Positions 6,972-13,820 of a stretch of 15,924 nt of DNA are shown piece after piece (position 1 is the first letter of the stretch; the number at the start of each line of letters is the position of its first letter). Made by a program: the position numbers and the translations under genes. Source of the DNA: CAYRXE01 sp964428205. Lineage in GTDB: Bacteria; Patescibacteriota; Gracilibacteria; Peribacterales; Peribacteraceae. The DNA is taken from the NCBI GenBank assembly GCA_964428205.1, contig CAYRXE010000023.1:1-15924 (forward strand), in the 5' to 3' direction. Under the pieces are notes generated by a model, which saw nothing but the letters and a program-made list of their open reading frames with translations, was not told where the DNA came from and ran no database searches.

Positions 6972-7418
6972 ATGCCCTACCGCGATTTAGAGCCGGTAAG
7001 TAAACAGCTGACGATTGTTGTCGGTCTTACGGTCGTGGGGTTCATGGCGTTCGGACTTGCACTCTCTTTTTATAGAAACGTCCTCTTCGAACAGACACTG
7101 AGAAACTTTGCCGCACAGAACGATAAATTGCGCGCAGAGATTGATCATCGTCGTGCGGACCTGGAGTACTACCGATCCACACAATTTAAAGATAAGTACG
7201 CTAAAGAGAACCTCTCACGTGTGAATCCCGGGGAGCGCGTGCTCGTTCTTGCACAGGAGACCCCCAAGGTTCTCCCCTTTGATCCCGATACCTTCACGCC
7301 GACCGAGGCCCAGCAGGCGGCCTACGAAGAGGTCCTTCGCCAAATGCCCGTGTCGCAGCATTGGGAGATCTTCCTGTTTGATCGCAAAAAGCTCGAACAG
7401 CTGAGGATGGGGTTATAA
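6972..7418 (+). CDS. FtsB/DivIC-like septum formation protein
   Basis: 148 residues. A short cytoplasmic N-terminus, one transmembrane helix (about 14-34), then an extracytoplasmic coiled coil (about 38-72: LFEQTLRNFAAQNDKLRAEIDHRRADLEYYR) and the segment KDKYAKENLSRVNPGERVLVLAQE, which resembles the conserved end of the DivIC/FtsB family (ERIAREKLGLVKPGE-like). Members bridge FtsL and FtsQ/DivIB in the divisome. The C-terminal 50 residues are an extension without recognised motif. It shares its upstream region with murC on the opposite strand, which fits a role in septal wall synthesis. The family is short and divergent, so I give no gene symbol. Confidence 0.78.
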   Translation: MPYRDLEPVSKQLTIVVGLTVVGFMAFGLALSFYRNVLFEQTLRNFAAQNDKLRAEIDHRRADLEYYRSTQFKDKYAKENLSRVNPGERVLVLAQETPKVLPFDPDTFTPTEAQQAAYEEVLRQMPVSQHWEIFLFDRKKLEQLRMGL

Positions 7419-7430
7419 GTGTTTGTAGTG

Positions 7431-7508
<78 letters not shown>

Positions 7509-7520
7509 TCGTAGGTAAGC

Positions 7521-7570
7521 ATTCTAGAGGCCTTTCTGAGGCTTGCAAGACAGAAAAACCTCTGTAAAAT
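7521..7570. promoter_or_regulatory. Divergent tRNA-fMet / rpmA promoters sharing one -35
   Basis: The self-complementary hexamer TTGCAA (7543-7548) has TAAAAT (7565-7570) 16 nt downstream on the plus strand and TAGAAT (complement of 7521-7526) 16 nt downstream on the minus strand. The plus promoter leads to rpmA (ATG 8 nt after the -10) and the minus promoter to tRNA-fMet. RNA polymerase could use only one direction at a time. Confidence 0.65.
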
Positions 7571-7578
7571 CCTTGGGT

Positions 7579-7869
7579 ATGGCACATAAGAAAGCCGGTG
7601 GCTCTACCCAAAACGGACGAGATTCCGTTGCAAAACGTCGTGGCGTAAAACGCTTCGGAGGTCAGATTGTGAATGCAGGAGAGATCCTCGTTCGCCAGAA
7701 AGGCTTCTGGTATCGCCCAGGTGCAAACACCTATTTGGGCAAGGATTGGACGATCCACGCTGCAGTCGATGGTCAGGTGCGCTTCACGCGCAAGAAGGTT
7801 GCCAAGTTCAACGGTAACCGCGAGCGCGCAACGCTCATCCATATCGACGCCAAGGCTCCAACAAAATAA
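7579..7869 (+). CDS. rpmA: 50S ribosomal protein L27
   Basis: 96 residues starting MAHKKAGGSTQNGRDSVAKRRGVKRFGGQ, the strongly conserved N-terminal tail of L27, which reaches towards the peptidyl-transferase centre and helps position tRNA. The core continues GEILVRQKGFWYRPGANTYLGKDWTIHAAVDGQVRF. No cleavable N-terminal extension of the Firmicutes type is present. An upstream in-frame TTG (7543) lies inside the promoter and is not the start. The usual partner rplU (L21) is not adjacent; instead rpmA is divergent from the initiator tRNA. The transcript is predicted to be leaderless. Confidence 0.97.
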   Translation: MAHKKAGGSTQNGRDSVAKRRGVKRFGGQIVNAGEILVRQKGFWYRPGANTYLGKDWTIHAAVDGQVRFTRKKVAKFNGNRERATLIHIDAKAPTK

Positions 7870-7899
7870 CAGGTACTTCCTTCGCTTCCAGAAGTTCCC

Positions 7900-7905
7900 T
7901 ACTAT
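7900..7905 (+). promoter_or_regulatory. -10 hexamer TACTAT of the 7912 gene
   Basis: TACTAT exactly 6 nt before the ATG at 7912. TTCCTT (7877-7882) lies 17 nt further upstream as a weak -35. Confidence 0.45.
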
Positions 7906-7911
7906 TTAGTC

Positions 7912-8610
7912 ATGTCCGAAATGGGTGGTGACATCCTCGGCCCTGGAGAAGGTGGTTCAGGTGCGCCTGAGCAATTGAGTGAAGAGGCGAAGCAGCGCTT
8001 TGCAGCAGCAGCCGCAGCCATGAAAGCTCTTCAGCGTGAAGAGAAGAAGAGCAAGAAGCGCGATGGCCGTGTGGTCCAGGCGATCATTAAATTCCTCAAC
8101 GACGACCGTTACAGTCACCTCTTTTTGCTCATCTCGCGCTTGGTGGCTCGTGATTGTCCTTCGGTGTTCATTTTGGCCATACTTTCTCTTATTGATGAGG
8201 AATCTCGCACCGTGGTGACGGAGTACTTGCAGGAAGGCGGTCGTGAAGTGCCCAAGATCGAAGGTCCATCTGTTTCGGTCGTCAAAGGCAGCACGTTGGA
8301 TGCGAGCACCAACGAGGAACTTTTGGAATGGGTTACACGCATGCAACTCGTCCTTTCGATGGAAGCAAAGGAGATTCTCCGTCGTCTTACGGTCGATGGA
8401 GATAACGTCGATGGCACCGTTCTTCAGCTTGCAACGTTTGTGCTCCAGGAATTCTTCGCACTCAAACTGCCTAACAAAGAAGAGCTTCCGTTTGAACAGT
8501 TGCACCCTCTCACCGCAGGAATTCTCCAGAGTGTATTAGAGCCATTCATGGACGAAATGGAGGCTCGTTCAATTAGTGCACCAGGCTCAGACGAGGATGA
8601 CGATGATTAA
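7912..8610 (+). CDS. Unrecognised acidic, helical cytosolic protein
   Basis: 232 residues that I do not recognise. The N-terminus is Gly-rich (GGDILGPGEGGSGAP), then comes an Ala-rich and Lys-rich helix (about 27-50: FAAAAAAMKALQREEKKSKKRD). A mostly helical middle part has the well-ordered segment RVVQAIIKFLNDDRYSHLFLLISRLVARDCPSVFILAILSLID (about 53-95). The C-terminus ends in a run of Asp (SDEDDDD). There is no signal peptide or convincing transmembrane helix; LFLLISRLV is short. I have a vague memory of similar proteins in CPR genomes, which is not evidence. It lies 42 nt after rpmA but has its own -10 element. The ending suggests a flexible acidic tail. Convergent with the next gene, 2 nt between stops. 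Confidence 0.75.
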   Translation: MSEMGGDILGPGEGGSGAPEQLSEEAKQRFAAAAAAMKALQREEKKSKKRDGRVVQAIIKFLNDDRYSHLFLLISRLVARDCPSVFILAILSLIDEESRTVVTEYLQEGGREVPKIEGPSVSVVKGSTLDASTNEELLEWVTRMQLVLSMEAKEILRRLTVDGDNVDGTVLQLATFVLQEFFALKLPNKEELPFEQLHPLTAGILQSVLEPFMDEMEARSISAPGSDEDDDD

Positions 8611-8612
8611 AC

Positions 8613-8631
8613 TCACAGCTTGTGAATCTTT
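8613..8631 (+). terminator. Weak intrinsic terminator candidate for the 7912 gene
   Basis: TCACA (8613-8617) pairs with TGTGA (8621-8625) around GCT, followed by ATCTTTTGTT. It lies inside the 3' end of the convergent gene, because only 2 nt separate the two stops. Confidence 0.35.
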
Positions 8632-9260
8632 TGTTCTGAGCGCGAGAGAGCTTTGCGATTTCGCTTTTCCGTTCGTTCGTATACAGCATTAAAATGAGCT
8701 ACGAGAAAATTGCGGAGTTCTTCGTCTGGCACATCTCCTACATGCCTTCCCTGAAACGCAGCCACGCAAAATGGATACAGTTTATTCCACGTGTTACCGC
8801 GAATTTCGTTGAGGAAGCTTGCAGCAAGGCTTTGTTTACGAGGGTTATCGGTTTGATCTGCCCATGGCTTTAGAATTACCTGAACAATAGGAATAAGACG
8901 TTGTTTTGCCGCAAATGTCTTCTCTACTCCTTCATCATGTTCACCCGTAAGTGTTACACCACGACTGTTGAGAGTTTTAATTTGGAACTGAGAAACCGAA
9001 GCATCATCCCAGCGAACACTAATAAATGCTTCTGTACTCTTGCCCCCAGCTGTTTTGAGGTCATAGCAACTTTCAATCACGCCCTCTTTGCCGTCTTTTT
9101 GGACACGCTTTCCTGCTGAGTAGTCCTTTGCTAGTACTTCAACACGCGCGCGAATGAGAGCAGTAAGACCCTCAATGCTCTGTGATGCAGCATCAATTTC
9201 AGTACCTTCAATTTGAAGGCTTTTAGCGACATCGTGCAGCATTTCTATGCGACTTCTCAT
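8613..9260 (-). CDS. Unrecognised protein with SH3/KOW-like segment
   Basis: 215 residues, not recognised. Residues 1-45 are helical (MLHDVAKSLQIEGTEIDAAS, ALIRARVEVLAKDY). Residues about 50-100 have the look of a small beta barrel (GKRVQKDGKEGVIESCYDL, AFISVRWDDASVSQFQIKTL), similar in pattern to SH3/KOW modules. The second half is helical and ends in a very basic tail (RTEKRNRKALSRSEQKIHKL), so nucleic-acid binding is possible but not shown. It has the most canonical promoter in the window. Base composition is lower in GC than its neighbours: a hand count of 8641-8700 gives about 45 percent, against about 55 percent at 13021-13080. That hints at recent acquisition or weak expression constraint. 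It ends in TGA. Confidence 0.72.
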   Translation of the reverse strand: MRSRIEMLHDVAKSLQIEGTEIDAASQSIEGLTALIRARVEVLAKDYSAGKRVQKDGKEGVIESCYDLKTAGGKSTEAFISVRWDDASVSQFQIKTLNSRGVTLTGEHDEGVEKTFAAKQRLIPIVQVILKPWADQTDNPRKQSLAASFLNEIRGNTWNKLYPFCVAAFQGRHVGDVPDEELRNFLVAHFNAVYERTEKRNRKALSRSEQKIHKL

Positions 9261-9266
9261 TTACAT

Positions 9267-9295
9267 ATTATATCACTATTTGCTGATTTTATCAA
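9267..9295 (-). promoter_or_regulatory. Canonical promoter of the 8613-9260 gene
   Basis: On the minus strand, TTGATA (9290-9295), 17-nt spacer, perfect TATAAT (9267-9272), then exactly 6 nt to the ATG. The -35 overlaps the stop codon of lepA. This is the best sigma-70-type promoter in the window and a clear leaderless arrangement. Confidence 0.75.
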
Positions 9296-11115
9296 TTACG
9301 CTTTAAGACTGCGAGAAAGGCTTCCTGACTCAATGTCACGCGACCCATCTGCTTCATGCGCTTTTTGCCTTTCTTCTGCTTATCGAGGAGCTTGTTTTTA
9401 CGAGTGACGTCACCACCGTACAGGTAGCCGGTTACGTCTTTGCGGAAGGCCGAGACTGTTTCGCGTGCGACAATCTTGCCACCAATGGCTGCTTGGATAG
9501 GGATTGGGAACTGTTCTTTGGGCAATACCTCTTTTAAACGCTCACAAATAAGGGTTCCTGCCCTATGCGCTTCGCTCCTATGCACTATGGTGCTGAGCGC
9601 ATCTGTTGGTTCGCCAAGGAGGAGAATATCCATTTTCACCAAATCCCCTGCGCGGTAGCCCATATGCTCGTAGCTCATAGACGCATAGCCGGATGTTGCC
9701 GACTTCATCTGATCAAAGAAGTCCAAAACGATGCCCTGGAGAGGAACTTCAAAATGCAAAATCACGCGATCAGCATCGAGGTACTCAATAGAGGTATTAA
9801 TACCACGACGTTCCTGTACGAGTGTCATACATGCACCCACGTCTTTGTCACGACAGACAATTTCCATTTTTACCCACGGCTCACGCAACTCCTCGATCAC
9901 ACTGGGATCCGGAGTATCTGCCGGGTTACTGATGCGCGCGACATTTGGCTCATCTGTTTTAAGCAAACTCGTACGCACGTACTCACCTGCGTTGCGTGCA
10001 TTCAATTGAATTTCGTAGAGCACACTTGGCGCCGTGATGATGAGGTCACAGTTATATTCTCGCTCCAAACGCTCTTGAATAATGTCGAGGTGCAAGAGTC
10101 CAAGGAAGCCACAGCGGAATCCGTTACCAAGAGCAGTGTTACGCTCCGGCTCCATGCTCAAAGCCGCATCGTTCATCGACAGTTTTTCGAGGGACTCACG
10201 AAGGGTTGGATAGTCATCTGCTTCGGTGGGGTACACCCCGGCGAACACCATCGGCTGCACCTGTTTATAGCCAGGGAGTGCTGTGCCATCGACCTTCGAT
10301 GAAATTGTGTCACCAACGCGCATTTGGCGCACATCACGTAATCCTGAAACGATATAGCCAATCTGGCCTTTGCTCAGGGTTGGATCACTAATGTACTTCG
10401 GAGCGAAGTGACCGGCATCGAGAACTTCAAATTCAGTGTTGGTTCCAAGCAGGTTTACCTTCATTCCTTTTCTAAACTGGCCTTCCATCACACGTACATA
10501 CGCGACACCACCGCGGTAGGTATCCATGATGGCATCGAAGATGAGCGCACGAGTTTCGCCTGGTGAGTTCCCTTCTGCTTCTTTTGGTGCTGGAACTTTT
10601 TCGATCACACGATCAATCACTTCGAGCACTCCCCTGCCTTCTTTTGCAGAGATGAGAAGAATATCTTCTTTCTGACAACCAAGAAGCTTCATGACTTCCA
10701 GGCTCACGCGCTCAGGGTCAGCAGCAGGGAGATCGATCTTATTGAGCACGGGGATGATCACGAGGTTGTGTTCCATCGCCATGTAGAGCACGGCAAGCGT
10801 TTGTGCTTGGATTCCCTGAGATGCATCCACGAGGAGAATTGCACCCTCACAGGCGGCAAGCGAACGACTCACTTCGTAGCGGAAGTCCGTGTGACCCGGA
10901 GTATCAATCAGGTTTAACTCAAATCCTTTGTACTGCATGCGCACCGGCTGCAGCTTGATGGTGATGCCACGCTCGCGTTCCAGATCCATCATGTCGAGCG
11001 TCTGCTCCTTCATTTCACGCATCTGGAGCGTCCCCGTCTTTTCGATCATACGATCGGACAGTGTCGACTTTCCGTGGTCGATGTGAGCGATGATGCAGAA
11101 GTTGCGGATATTCAT
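9292..11115 (-). CDS. lepA: Elongation factor 4 (LepA)
   Basis: Translational GTPase that binds the ribosome and acts in initiation, ribosome biogenesis or back-translocation; its exact role is debated. 607 residues, normal length. GTPase motifs are all present: G1 AHIDHGKS (10-17), G2 RGITI (49-53), G3 DTPGH (71-75), G4 NKID (125-128). The LepA-specific order follows, with FRCGFLGLLHLDIIQERLEREYNCDLIITAPSVLYEI in domain III. The C-terminal domain contains KMDILLLGEPTDALSTIVHR and ends GKKRMKQMGRVTLSQEAFLAVLKRN. Start at MNIRNFCIIAHIDHGKS is family-typical. The gene ends in TGA, and the next gene's promoter begins in its last codons. Confidence 0.97.
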   Translation of the reverse strand: MNIRNFCIIAHIDHGKSTLSDRMIEKTGTLQMREMKEQTLDMMDLERERGITIKLQPVRMQYKGFELNLIDTPGHTDFRYEVSRSLAACEGAILLVDASQGIQAQTLAVLYMAMEHNLVIIPVLNKIDLPAADPERVSLEVMKLLGCQKEDILLISAKEGRGVLEVIDRVIEKVPAPKEAEGNSPGETRALIFDAIMDTYRGGVAYVRVMEGQFRKGMKVNLLGTNTEFEVLDAGHFAPKYISDPTLSKGQIGYIVSGLRDVRQMRVGDTISSKVDGTALPGYKQVQPMVFAGVYPTEADDYPTLRESLEKLSMNDAALSMEPERNTALGNGFRCGFLGLLHLDIIQERLEREYNCDLIITAPSVLYEIQLNARNAGEYVRTSLLKTDEPNVARISNPADTPDPSVIEELREPWVKMEIVCRDKDVGACMTLVQERRGINTSIEYLDADRVILHFEVPLQGIVLDFFDQMKSATSGYASMSYEHMGYRAGDLVKMDILLLGEPTDALSTIVHRSEAHRAGTLICERLKEVLPKEQFPIPIQAAIGGKIVARETVSAFRKDVTGYLYGGDVTRKNKLLDKQKKGKKRMKQMGRVTLSQEAFLAVLKRN

Positions 11116-11130
11116 GATTCTAGTGGCCAG

Positions 11131-11136
11131 ATTGTA
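11131..11136 (-). promoter_or_regulatory. -10 hexamer TACAAT of lepA
   Basis: TACAAT on the minus strand, 15 nt before the lepA ATG, predicts a leader of about 8 nt without Shine-Dalgarno. Divergent from the small-RNA promoter at 11180. Confidence 0.4.
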
Positions 11137-11179
11137 CAGATTTCGCAGTAGGAAGCGAGGAACAAAGTGTTAGGTATAG

Positions 11180-11207
11180 TTGACTTCGCAGGTCTTTTCC
11201 CTAGAAT
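11180..11207 (+). promoter_or_regulatory. Strong promoter of the structured small RNA
   Basis: TTGACT (11180-11185), 16-nt spacer, TAGAAT (11202-11207); both hexamers match consensus at 5 of 6 positions. The predicted start near 11213-11214 coincides with the first base of hairpin P1. No protein gene follows on this strand before a terminator. Confidence 0.65.
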
Positions 11208-11213
11208 ATTCCG

Positions 11214-11403
11214 GTCCTCTTTATTGTGATTATTGATCGTTATTTATGAGGACATCATTCGTCTGATCCCGCTTTCATTCGGGCTAATCATCGTTAGCCC
11301 ACAGTCACGGATCAAGACATTCCTCCTCCTACTTCTTCCGGTCTCCGGGTAGGAGTTGAGGGCCCCCCAGTGTCACTTGCTGTGCCGCACTGGGGGGATT
11401 TTT
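11214..11403 (+). ncRNA. Candidate structured small RNA, about 190 nt
   Basis: Fills most of the gap between lepA and pdxT (both minus). P1: GTCCTC (11214-11219) with GAGGAC (11248-11253), loop AU-rich. P2: GTCTGATCC (11261-11269) with GGATC-A-AGAC (11309-11318), one bulged A. P3, nested inside P2: GGGCTAA (11281-11287) with TTAGCCC (11294-11300), 6-nt loop. P4: CTCCTAC (11326-11332) with GTAGGAG (11349-11355). P5: a 10-bp GC-rich terminator stem (11363-11397) and U-tract. A strong promoter sits in register upstream. I do not recognise it as tmRNA, RNase P, SRP RNA or a typical 6S RNA. The only ORF I noticed at its 5' side is a six-codon one (MRTSFV, from 11246), which I do not regard as real. 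Confidence 0.65.
11363..11403 (+). terminator. Intrinsic terminator of the small RNA
   Basis: CCCCCCAGTG (11363-11372) pairs perfectly over 10 bp with CACTGGGGGG (11388-11397), followed by ATTTTT. The U-tract overlaps the pdxT stop codon on the other strand. No U-tract exists on the minus side, so it serves the plus-strand transcript. Confidence 0.88.
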
Positions 11404-11965
11404 AAATCTTTAAGAAAAGCTTGTGAACTTCTTTTGTACTTCTAACTTCTGGATGAAACGTTCCAGCCAGAACTTTTCTTGATTGCACAAGAACAGGATC
11501 ACCTTTGTAGGAACTCAAAACTTCAACGCCTTTACCAACTCGTGTGATCTTAGGTGCGCGAATGAACGAGACAGCGACTAATTGATCAGTACCTGTGATG
11601 TTCAGAGACGCTTCGAAGCTGTCAACTTGCGAGCCATACGCATTGCGATCAACAGCGATGTCGATCAATCCCAAAGATTGTGGTGCGTTTTTGCCTGTTA
11701 CATCTTCGGCAACAAGAATTGCTCCTGCGCATGTTCCGTATACGGCGAGTAATCCTAACTGTACGCGTTCTTGGATCAGCTCAGCTACTCCACTCTCCCA
11801 CAAGAACTTCGCCATCACGGTGCTCTCACCTCCTGGAATAATAAGGTGAGTGCAGCTCGAAAGATCTTTCGCTGAGCGCACCTCGCAACAAGCGACTCCG
11901 AGTGAACGAAGAATCGCCATGTGCTCTGCAAAATCGCCGTGGAAGGCTAAGACACCAACCTGCAT
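11402..11965 (-). CDS. pdxT: Pyridoxal 5'-phosphate synthase glutaminase subunit
   Basis: Glutaminase that releases ammonia from glutamine and channels it to PdxS in the PLP synthase complex. 187 residues, class-I glutamine amidotransferase fold: GVLAFHGDFAEH near the N-terminus (usually ALQGAFxEH), PGGEST (44-49), nucleophile Cys79 in GTCAGAIL, RNAYGSQVDSFE (108-118), and the His171/Glu173 pair in GTFHPE. The catalytic triad is complete. It lies 16 nt after pdxS on the same strand. A TATACT hexamer (11972-11977) stands exactly 6 nt before its ATG, so it may have its own leaderless transcript in addition to read-through from pdxS. Confidence 0.95.
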   Translation of the reverse strand: MQVGVLAFHGDFAEHMAILRSLGVACCEVRSAKDLSSCTHLIIPGGESTVMAKFLWESGVAELIQERVQLGLLAVYGTCAGAILVAEDVTGKNAPQSLGLIDIAVDRNAYGSQVDSFEASLNITGTDQLVAVSFIRAPKITRVGKGVEVLSSYKGDPVLVQSRKVLAGTFHPEVRSTKEVHKLFLKI

Positions 11966-11971
11966 AGCGTC

Positions 11972-11977
11972 AGTATA
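11972..11977 (-). promoter_or_regulatory. -10 hexamer TATACT before pdxT
   Basis: TATACT on the minus strand, 6 nt before the pdxT ATG, in the 16-nt pdxS-pdxT gap. No good -35 inside the pdxS end. Possible internal promoter. Confidence 0.4.
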
Positions 11978-11981
11978 CCGC

Positions 11982-12857
11982 TTACCATCCGCGTTCCTGC
12001 ATGTGGCTTTCCAGAGCCGAAATCTCGAGCCCAGGCATCAGCTCACCAAGGCCTATGGAGACTTCTGCGAGCTTTGCTGCGTCCTGGTAATGGACCGTCG
12101 CCTGCACAATCGCCTTCGCGACTTTGGCTGGATCCTTCGATTTAAAAATACCTGATCCTACGAACACGCCTTCTGCCCCAAGGTTCATCAAGAGCGCGGC
12201 ATCAGCTGGAGTGGCGATGCCACCTGCGACAAACGTCACAACGGGGAGACGCTGCAACTCCGCAACTTCTTCGACAAGCTTGATCGACACGCGCTCCTGC
12301 GAAGCAAATTCCTTCTGCTTGTCGGAGGTCATGTTCTTAAGAGCGACAATTTCTTTCTTGATCATCTTCAAGTGCCGCACTGCCTCCACAACATTTCCTG
12401 TTCCGGCTTCACCTTTTGTACGGATCATTGCTGCACCTTCTTGAATGCGACGAAGCGCTTCGCCCAAATTCTTTGCGCCGCATACGAAAGGAACTTTGAA
12501 TCCGGACTTTTCGACATGATCAAAGGGATCAGCAGGCGTGAGTACTTCGGATTCATCAATAAAGTCGACTGCAAGAGACTCCAAAATGCGCGCCTCTGCC
12601 GTGTGACCGATGCGCACCTTTGCCATCACGGGGATCGACACTGCTGTTTGGATCTCTTTGATGAGCTGCGGATCACTCATACGAGCGACTCCACCTTGAG
12701 CGCGAATATCCGAGGGCACGCGTTCCAATGCCATAACGGCACATGCTCCGGCATCCTCAGCAATCTTTGCCTGCTTCGAGTTCACGACATCCATAATTAC
12801 CCCGCCCTTAAGCATTTTGGCTAAATCCTTGCCGAGTTGGGATGAATTTGACGTCAT
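11982..12857 (-). CDS. pdxS: Pyridoxal 5'-phosphate synthase lyase subunit
   Basis: Synthase subunit of the DXP-independent vitamin B6 route. It builds PLP from ribose 5-phosphate, glyceraldehyde 3-phosphate and ammonia in a dodecamer with PdxT. 291 residues from the ATG at 12857. Conserved stretches: GGVIMDVVNSKQAKIAEDAGA (18-37) with Asp23, VMALERVPSDIRAQGGVARM, IPVMAKVRIGH with the Schiff-base Lys80, DESEVLTPADP, FVCGAKNLGEALRRI, IRTKGEAGTGN with the second catalytic Lys148, and VAGGIATPADAALLMNLGAEGVFVGSGIFKS. A longer reading from 12923 is rejected because it would begin upstream of the TATGCT -10 that sits 6 nt before 12857. Confidence 0.96.
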   Translation of the reverse strand: MTSNSSQLGKDLAKMLKGGVIMDVVNSKQAKIAEDAGACAVMALERVPSDIRAQGGVARMSDPQLIKEIQTAVSIPVMAKVRIGHTAEARILESLAVDFIDESEVLTPADPFDHVEKSGFKVPFVCGAKNLGEALRRIQEGAAMIRTKGEAGTGNVVEAVRHLKMIKKEIVALKNMTSDKQKEFASQERVSIKLVEEVAELQRLPVVTFVAGGIATPADAALLMNLGAEGVFVGSGIFKSKDPAKVAKAIVQATVHYQDAAKLAEVSIGLGELMPGLEISALESHMQERGW

Positions 12858-12863
12858 GGTCGG

Positions 12864-12869
12864 AGCATA
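12864..12869 (-). promoter_or_regulatory. -10 hexamer TATGCT of pdxST
   Basis: TATGCT exactly 6 nt before the pdxS ATG at 12857. An overlapping TACACT (12869-12874), with TTAAGA 16 nt further upstream, is an alternative. Confidence 0.45.
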
Positions 12870-12879
12870 GTGTACGCAG

Positions 12880-12907
12880 TTGTCGGCGGTTCTTAAAGGG
12901 GTAGGAT
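12880..12907 (+). promoter_or_regulatory. Promoter of the 12930 membrane-protein gene
   Basis: TTGTCG (12880-12885), 16-nt spacer, TAGGAT (12902-12907). The transcript should begin near 12914. An ATG at 12906 lies inside the -10 and cannot be the start, so the ATG at 12930 is preferred. It overlaps the divergent pdxS promoter. Confidence 0.55.
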
Positions 12908-12929
12908 GGGCGAATTCCCCCACTCTTTA

Positions 12930-13772
12930 ATGACAAAACCACTTTCCTCTCTGTTGAGCGAGACCTGGGCATTCGTCCAGAGCCATCTCGCCACTATCGC
13001 CGTCGGTGCGGTGATCTTTGGTCTTATCTTCGGTGCCGTGCAGTCCCAGGTGCAAATGAAGGCGAACAAGGCAGTTGGCAACTTTATGGGCATGGACATG
13101 CAGAAGTTCCAAGATCTTTCCCAGCGCATGGCGCAGGGCGACGAAGAAGCTGCTAAAGAGCTCGAACGCATGGGTGAAGAGCGCATGAAGAACCTCGGCG
13201 GTACGGCTGAGGAGCGCGAGGCAGCCATGATGTCGATGGGCATGAGTACCATTGGTGCCGTTCTCCCGACCGTTGGCATCGCATCACTCATCTTGCTCGT
13301 CGTGCATCTTCTCTCCATGAGCTACTTCAGCGTGATTGCCATCCGTGGCGTTCGCGATGTAAGTGCGGTCTTCTCGCAGTCGATCCCGTTGATTCTCCCA
13401 CTCTTGGGTCTGTGGATCTGGATCGTGCTGCGCACGTTCATTTGGATTCCTATCCTCGGATTCATCTTTGCGATCATCCTTGGACCACGCTTCATTGCTG
13501 CTCCTCTTCTCCTCGTTCGCGATGGCAAGGGCATCATGGAGGCCGCATCCGAGAGCTACGCTCGCACGGCCAACTTCTGGGGCAAGATCTTCGGCAACAT
13601 GTTTGTTGTGGGTATCTGTATGGCCATCATCAGTGGCGTGCTTCACAAGGTGATCGGTTACGGCATGGGCTTCTGGGCATTTGCCATCATCCAGCAGTTC
13701 TTCATGGCGTACTGCATGGTATTCGCAGTCAATCTCTCAAAGACAGTGCTCGAACAGCCTAAGACTGTTTAA
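12930..13772 (+). CDS. Polytopic membrane protein of unknown function
   Basis: 280 residues from the ATG at 12930. One N-terminal transmembrane helix (about 20-38), then a charged, Met-rich helical insert (about 42-104: MDMQKFQDLSQRMAQGDEEAAKELERMGEERMKNLGG). Four or five further helices follow (about 108-137, 150-168, 170-196, 222-240, 246-270). The segment LVRDGKGIMEAASESYARTANFWGKIFGNMF between helices resembles the repeated loop of DUF975-like and glycerophosphodiester-phosphodiesterase-membrane-domain-like proteins; this is a pattern impression only. The Met/Glu-rich insert may form a coiled coil. It is followed by a strong terminator. No substrate can be named. Confidence 0.75.
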   Translation: MTKPLSSLLSETWAFVQSHLATIAVGAVIFGLIFGAVQSQVQMKANKAVGNFMGMDMQKFQDLSQRMAQGDEEAAKELERMGEERMKNLGGTAEEREAAMMSMGMSTIGAVLPTVGIASLILLVVHLLSMSYFSVIAIRGVRDVSAVFSQSIPLILPLLGLWIWIVLRTFIWIPILGFIFAIILGPRFIAAPLLLVRDGKGIMEAASESYARTANFWGKIFGNMFVVGICMAIISGVLHKVIGYGMGFWAFAIIQQFFMAYCMVFAVNLSKTVLEQPKTV

Positions 13773-13789
13773 TGTTCGTAGACAACAAG

Positions 13790-13820
13790 AGCCCAGCGGA
13801 GCATTCTAGCTGGGCTTTTT
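13790..13820 (+). terminator. Intrinsic terminator abutting the next start codon
   Basis: AGCCCAGC (13790-13797) pairs over 8 bp with GCTGGGCT (13809-13816), loop 11 nt, followed by TTTTT (13816-13820). The base after the U-tract is the A of the ATG at 13821. Confidence 0.85.

Noticed and set aside
9292..9294. UGA as a sense codon (code 25)
   Set aside because: lepA and the 8613-9260 gene both end naturally at TGA at family-typical or plausible ends, and conserved genes contain no in-frame TGA.
9565..10302. 245-codon plus-strand open frame inside lepA
   Set aside because: Shadow of a fully conserved LepA; Cys/His/Arg-rich translation typical of antisense frames.
11246..11266. Six-codon ORF in the small RNA as a leader peptide for attenuation
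   Set aside because: No gene follows on the plus strand after the terminator, and there is no run of regulatory codons.
12906..12929. ATG at 12906 as the start of the membrane-protein gene
   Set aside because: It lies within the -10 hexamer TAGGAT, upstream of the predicted transcript start; ATG 12930 is downstream and in frame.
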